A stretch of DNA of 64,000 bases from Ridgeia piscesae (taxonomy: Eukaryota; Annelida; Polychaeta; Sabellida; Siboglinidae). Shown piece after piece: positions 58,896 through 64,000 of this stretch (positions within the stretch are counted from its first letter, which is position 1; each line of letters begins with the position of its first letter). Position numbers and translations under genes: made by a program. Where the stretch lies: assembly GCA_025642075.2 (NCBI GenBank), contig JAODUO010001197.1:65001-129000 (forward strand), given 5' to 3'. The notes below the pieces were generated by a model, which worked only from the letters and a program-made list of their open reading frames with translations, was not told where the DNA came from and did no database searches.

Positions 58896-59159
58896 TGTTC
58901 TCAGGTGATGCTGTGTACAATTGTGATCTTTATGCATGGGTATTGGTCTGTTTGAGTGAAGTCATCAGGCATTAGCAGTAGAGTGTGTTCTATCAGTATG
59001 TCCATGGTGTCTGCCCAGTTGGTTCATGTTATCTTTTGGAAATGTTCACTGTTGAATTAACGTAGGGCAAAGCTGTTTCTGTTCTGATAATATGATCTAA
59101 TAAATAACACTAGTGTGAAAATAGAATGATATCATTGCATGTGATATGATAACTTTGCC

Positions 59160-59400
59160 ATGTACATACACATGTGTATATTCAGTATGTGCACATGTGT
59201 GTCTGTGCATGTGCATGCATGCATGTATGTATGCATATGTGTGTGCTTATATACATGCATGTGTGTGTTTATGCACAAACACACGCATGCACACACACAC
59301 ATGCACAGGCATTCGCACATACACACGCATGCATGCATGCAAACACACACACATGCACGCACGCACGCACGCACGACACACACACACACACACACACACT
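59160..59400. repeat. Irregular ATGTGTG / CATGCA / CACA microsatellite
   Basis: ATGTGTGT-rich sequence turns into CACACGCATGCA and CA runs, so the two halves are roughly reverse complements and could pair. Confidence 0.88.
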
Positions 59401-60350
59401 GACCGTAGGAGCTGAGATGTGGGTCAACCTACAGTTTCATGATGCACGAAGAACTGTTGCCTCTTTCTCTAAATTCAATCCCTGTGCTTGTCAGCACTCA
59501 TTCAATTTTGGTGCACTGTGCTTGAGTGTAAAGTTGTTTCATAAGATGATTGGCTCAGTTTGAGATGTGTGTGTTGATGTGAGTGGCCGCAAAGCGATGG
59601 TCATTATTAATTGAGTTTAGCCTCGTTACCACTGGTCACTGTTTCCAGGTTCCTGCAGTCCTTATCAAATGAATCATCATGATACTAGCTGAGCTAGTAC
59701 ATCTGAGCTAGTACATCTAAGCTAATACATCTGAGCTAGTACATCTGAGCTGGCGCTCGTCAACAAACAGCGCCCTCACACAGATGGGAAGAAAACTTTA
59801 AACAGATCTTTTACTAGACGATGATATGTCTGAGATTGACTGAGATCTAGGCGTGTATGATCCCATCGGGGGAGGGGGGAGTGCCCCAACTCCTAATCCA
59901 ACTATCTAATAGCTCTCATACTAATAAGTGTCCATCTAACATCACCATCTGATCACTAAATATGGCAATAGAGTTGATATTTATCAAGGGTGATTGTTGA
60001 GGGCAGTCAGCAAGAGTGACCACTGAGTATGGTTCAAATAGTAAAATAGCATCAACAGTAACATGGTTTGTGATGTTCAGACACTGGTAAAGGGCTGCAC
60101 ATCCTAAAGTGAAGTGATCCATAAGGTCCTAGTAATGTTACACCACGCAGTCACTGGTCACTCAGATGTAGCTGTGGCACATGAAATAGTCTCCTAAGTT
60201 AGTAGCTTGGTTCTTGTGCCGAATGTGGCAATGTGTTTGTCATAACGCTAACAATTGCTTTATAAATCACATGTTGTGTTACATATCCTGCCACTTCTCT
60301 GGAATTATCCATCACTTGTGTAAAAGTAAACAAAACTTAGTTTGTTTATC
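59401..60350 (+). other. Intronic, mostly unique
   Basis: It contains about 4.5 copies of a 14-bp GAGCTAGTACATCT unit at 59690-59752 and nothing else recognised. Confidence 0.5.
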
Positions 60351-60359
60351 TATGTTATC

Positions 60360-63172
60360 ATCCATCTAATACAGCCACGTCAACCTCACTCATTTAATAC
60401 ATACATGTCAACCTCACTCATTTAATACATACATGTCAACCTCACTCATTTAATACATACATGTCAACCTCACTCATATAATACATACATGTCAACCTCA
60501 CTCATATAATACATACATGAATGTCAATCTCACTCATCTAATACATACATGTCAACCTCACTCATTTAATACATACATGTCAACCTCACTCATATAATAC
60601 ATACATGTCAACCTCACTCATATAATACATACATGTCAACCTCACTCATCTAATACATACATGTCAATCTCACTCATCTAATACATACATGTCAACCTCA
60701 CTCATTTAATACATACATGTCAATCTCACTCATCTAATACATACATGTCGACAATACTCATCTAATACGTACATGTCAACCTCATTCATCTAAGACATCA
60801 ATTTCAACCTCTCCCATCTAAGACATCAATCTCTACCTCTCTCATCAAAGACATCAATTTCAACCTCTCCCATCTAAGACATCAATGTCAACCTCTCCCA
60901 TATAAGACATCAATGTCAACGTCACTCATATAAGACATCAATGTCAACCTCTCCCATCTAAGACATCAATGTCAACTTCACTCATCTAAGACAATTCAAT
61001 GTCAACCTCTCGCATCTAAGACATCAATGTCAACATCTCCCATCTAAGACATCAATGTCAACGTCACTCATATAAGACATCAGTGTCAACCTCTCTCATC
61101 TAAGACATCAATGTCAACCTCTCCCATATAAGTCATCAATGTCAACTTCACTCATCTAAGACAATTCAAGGTCAACCTCTCTCATCTAAGACATCAATGT
61201 CAACCTCTCCCATATAAGTCATCAATGTCAACTTCACTCATCTAAGACAATTCAAGGTCAACCTCTCTCATCTAAGACATCAATGTCAACCTCACTCATA
61301 TAAGACATCAATGTCAACCTCTCCCATCTAAGACATCAATGTCAACCTCTCCCATCTAAGACATCAATGTCAACGTCACTCATATAAGACATCAATGCTA
61401 ACGTCACTCATATAAGACATCAATGTCAACGTCACTCATATAAGACATCAATGTCAACCTCTCCCATCTAAGACATCAATGTCAACGTCACTCATATAAG
61501 ACATCAATGCTAACGTCACTCATATAAGACATCAATGTTAACGTCACTCATATAAGACATCAATGTCAACGTCACTCATATAAGACATCAATGTCAACCT
61601 CTCCCATCTAAGACATCAATGTCAACCTCTCCCATCTAAGACATCAATGTCAACCTCTCCCATCTAAGACATCAATGTCAACGTCACTCATATAAGACAT
61701 CAATGCTAACGTCACTCATATAAGACATCAATGTTAACGTCACTCATATAAGACGTCAATGTCAACGTCACTCATATAAGACATCAATGTCAACCTCTCC
61801 CATCTAAGACATCAATGTCAACTTCACTCATATAAGACATCAATGTTAACGTCACTCATATAAGACATCAATGCTAACGTCACTCATATAAGACATCAAT
61901 GTCAACGTCACTCATATAAGACATCAATGTCAACCTCTCCCATCTAAGACATCAATGTCAACGTCACTCATATAAGACATCAATGTTAACGTCACTCATA
62001 TAAGACATCAATGTCAACGTCACTCATATAAGACATCAATGTCAACCTCTCCCATCTAAGACATCAATGTCAACCTCTCCCATCTAAGACATCAATGTCA
62101 ACCTCTCCCATCTAAGACATCAATGTCAACGTCACTCATATAAGACATCAATGCTAACGTCACTCATATAAGACATCAATGTCAACGTCACTCATATAAG
62201 ACATCAATGTCAACCTCTCCCATCTAAGACATCAATGTCAACGTCACTCATATAAGACATCAATGTTAACGTCACTCATATAAGACATCAATGTCAACGT
62301 CACTCATATAAGACATCAATGTCAACCTCTCCCATCTAAGACATCAATGTCAACCTCTCCCATCTAAGACATCAATGTCAACCTCTCCCATCTAAGACAT
62401 CAATGTCAACGTCACTCATATAAGACATCAATGTCAACCTCTCCCATCTAAGACATCAATGTCAACCTCTCCCATCTAAGACATCAATGTCAACCTCTCC
62501 CATCTAAGACATCAATGTCAACGTCACTCATATAAGACATCAATGTCAACCTCACTCATCTAAGACAGCAATGTCAACCTCTCTCATCTAAGACAATAAT
62601 GTCAACCTCTCATGTCTAAGACATCAATGTCAACCTCACTCATATAAGACATCAATGTCAACCTCACTCATATAAGAAATCAATGTCAACCTCACTCATC
62701 TAAGACAACAATGTCAACCTCTCTCATCTAAGACACTAATGTCAACCTTTCTCTTCTAAGACAACAATGTCAACCTCTCCCATCTAAGACAACAATGTCA
62801 ACCTCTCTCGTCTAAGACATCAATGTCAACCTGTCCCGTCTAAGACATCAATGTCAACCTCTCCCATCTAAGACATGAATGTCAACCTCTATCATCTAAG
62901 ACAACAATGTCAACCTGTCCAATCTAAGACATTAATGTCAACCTCTCTCATCTAAGACATCAATGTCAACCTCTCCCATATAAGACATCAATGTCAACCT
63001 CACTCATCTAAGACAATTCAATGTCAACCTCTCTCATCTAAGACATCAATGTCAACCTCTCTCATCTAAGACATCAATGTCAACCTCTCTCATCTAAGAC
63101 ATCAATGCTAACCTCTCTCATTTAAGACATCAATGTCAAACTCACTCATCTTGTACAGCCATGTCAAACTCT
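60360..63172. repeat. 28-bp minisatellite, two subfamilies in higher-order order
   Basis: About 100 units of 28 bp. The left 430 bases use ACATGTCAACCTCACTCATTTAAT-type units, of which CATACATGTCAACCTCACTC is the core; the rest use GACATCAATGTCAACCTCTC (then CCATCTAA) and GACATCAATGTCAACGTCAC (then TCATATAA). In 61360-62540 the two types alternate in recurring blocks marked by GCTAACG and GTTAACG variants, a higher-order structure. Related flanks (AAACAAAACT.AGTTTGTTTATC) sit on both sides, at 60328-60350 and 63203-63226. Confidence 0.97.
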
Positions 63173-63179
63173 TCTCTGC

Positions 63180-63880
63180 AGTGATCCATCATTTATGTGA
63201 AATAAAACAAAACTCAGTTTGTTTATCCTACATCACCTGTAAAATACTAATGCAGTAACAAACCATGTAGTCTTGTGTATAGGTCATTGCCCTGGTCTAA
63301 TGCTCAATGCAAGTGTCGATGTGTTATTCTGTGTCCTCAATGACAAGCTATCTCTCTAAACAGTTGTTTTCAGGCACTATTGTCAAACTGACTGACCAAA
63401 TGTAGCAGATTCATTCGCAGCATTTCTCTTAATGTGTAGCCCACTTAGTTAGTGCTTCGAGGTGTTTGGCCAATAAGTTCCATTTCGCTGACTCATCAGA
63501 CGAGTTGGGTGTGCAATCCTCTGACGTGAACACACACAAAGGTGCAACATAAAGAAGTTCTCGCAGCTGTGTCACAACGGTGGTTTTTGAGGCAGAGGGA
63601 GAAATCCATAGTGTGTAGTGTCTAGGGACAGGTGTGTTCTCAACACGAGTCCTTGCAGCGTGCCACTGGCCTCCTTACTCCTCACACTACAACAGCATCT
63701 CCAGCTCATGCACTTGATTGCACAATAAAGGCCAGGCTCACATCACAATTATTGGACTTGTTGCTGATCATGTCGTCGCTGAAACAGCTCATGGGATGAC
63801 GCCATTCTCGACATTCCTTGGAATATTGGTGGAACTGAAATAGTGCATGGAATGATGCTGCCATAGAAATGTATGTGAGA
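63180..63880 (+). other. Intronic, nothing recognised
   Basis: Unique sequence. The first part repeats the left flank of the 28-bp array. No exon identified. Confidence 0.4.
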
Positions 63881-63884
63881 GGCA

Positions 63885-64000
63885 GGGCGGGGAGAGAGAG
63901 TGGGAGAGGGAGATGGAGACACGGAGATAGAAGACAGACGGAGAGACGAAGAGACAGAGATGGAGAGACAGAGATGGAGAGACAGATATGGAGAGACAGA
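63885..64000. repeat. GA-rich minisatellite running off the window
   Basis: GAGAGACAGAGATG repeats of about 14 bp, with more irregular GGAGA repeats at the left. It continues past the window end. Confidence 0.85.

Noticed and set aside
60360..63172. CRISPR array
   Set aside because: Regular short repeats, but directly adjacent with no unique spacers, in an animal genome; all such arrays here are minisatellites.

Overview
The window is nuclear DNA of an animal, most likely a marine or other repeat-rich invertebrate; I cannot name the species. The evidence is two split genes with animal-specific domains and GT..AG splice signals (a semaphorin and a Ras-GRF exchange factor), two CR1-type LINE copies plus pieces of others, tRNA-derived SINE remnants, a Polinton-like element, and an extreme load of microsatellites and minisatellites.

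Layout, left half (1-30 kb). The 3' half of a semaphorin gene lies on the plus strand: two clear exons (747-927 and 2738-3014) give the end of the sema domain and the PSI domain, followed by weaker candidate exons, an Ig-like segment and a possible last exon with a poly(A) signal near 8490. The intron between the two clear exons is filled by a 71-bp minisatellite in which every unit repeats the end of the upstream exon together with its 5' splice site. At 10.2-13.8 kb there is a minus-strand CR1-type LINE with an intact ORF1 (PHD finger, SGNH-like esterase, zinc knuckles) and a broken ORF2 that has lost nearly all of its endonuclease. At 14.1-20.1 kb a unit of about 2.3 kb is repeated three times, each copy carrying a reverse-transcriptase fragment and a 15-bp minisatellite. 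At 20135-25476 a 5.3-kb element with long inverted termini beginning AGTAGTATAG and a 6-bp target duplication (GTGTGT/GTGTGG) interrupts a repeat-family gene. It carries a degenerate Polinton-type packaging ATPase and two small accessory ORFs, but no polymerase or integrase, and holds a degenerate satellite with perfect CTCF-core matches. From 26.1 to 30 kb there is little beyond short repeats.

Right half (30-64 kb). A GC- and CpG-rich promoter region leads to the first coding exon of a Ras-GRF homologue (30631-30897, plus strand, start of the PH domain). No second exon is recognisable, so the remaining 33 kb reads as its first intron (inference). About half of this intron is tandem minisatellites with unit lengths of 28, 33, 34, 37, 38, 51 and 75 bp. 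It also holds a plus-strand CR1-like LINE (36.45-38.3 kb), CR1 3' ends and SINE remnants. Several arrays multiply sequence that resembles functional signals: 3' splice sites (38.3-40.0 kb), GATA motifs (50.3-52.7 kb) and CAGCTG E-boxes (45.9-47.0 kb).

How it fits together: there are no operons. The only likely host genes are the semaphorin, presumably an extracellular guidance cue, and Ras-GRF, an intracellular Ras/Rac exchange factor. They lie in the same orientation, separated by about 22 kb of mobile and satellite DNA. The long open frames across the minisatellites follow from repeat units that lack stop codons and are not listed as genes.
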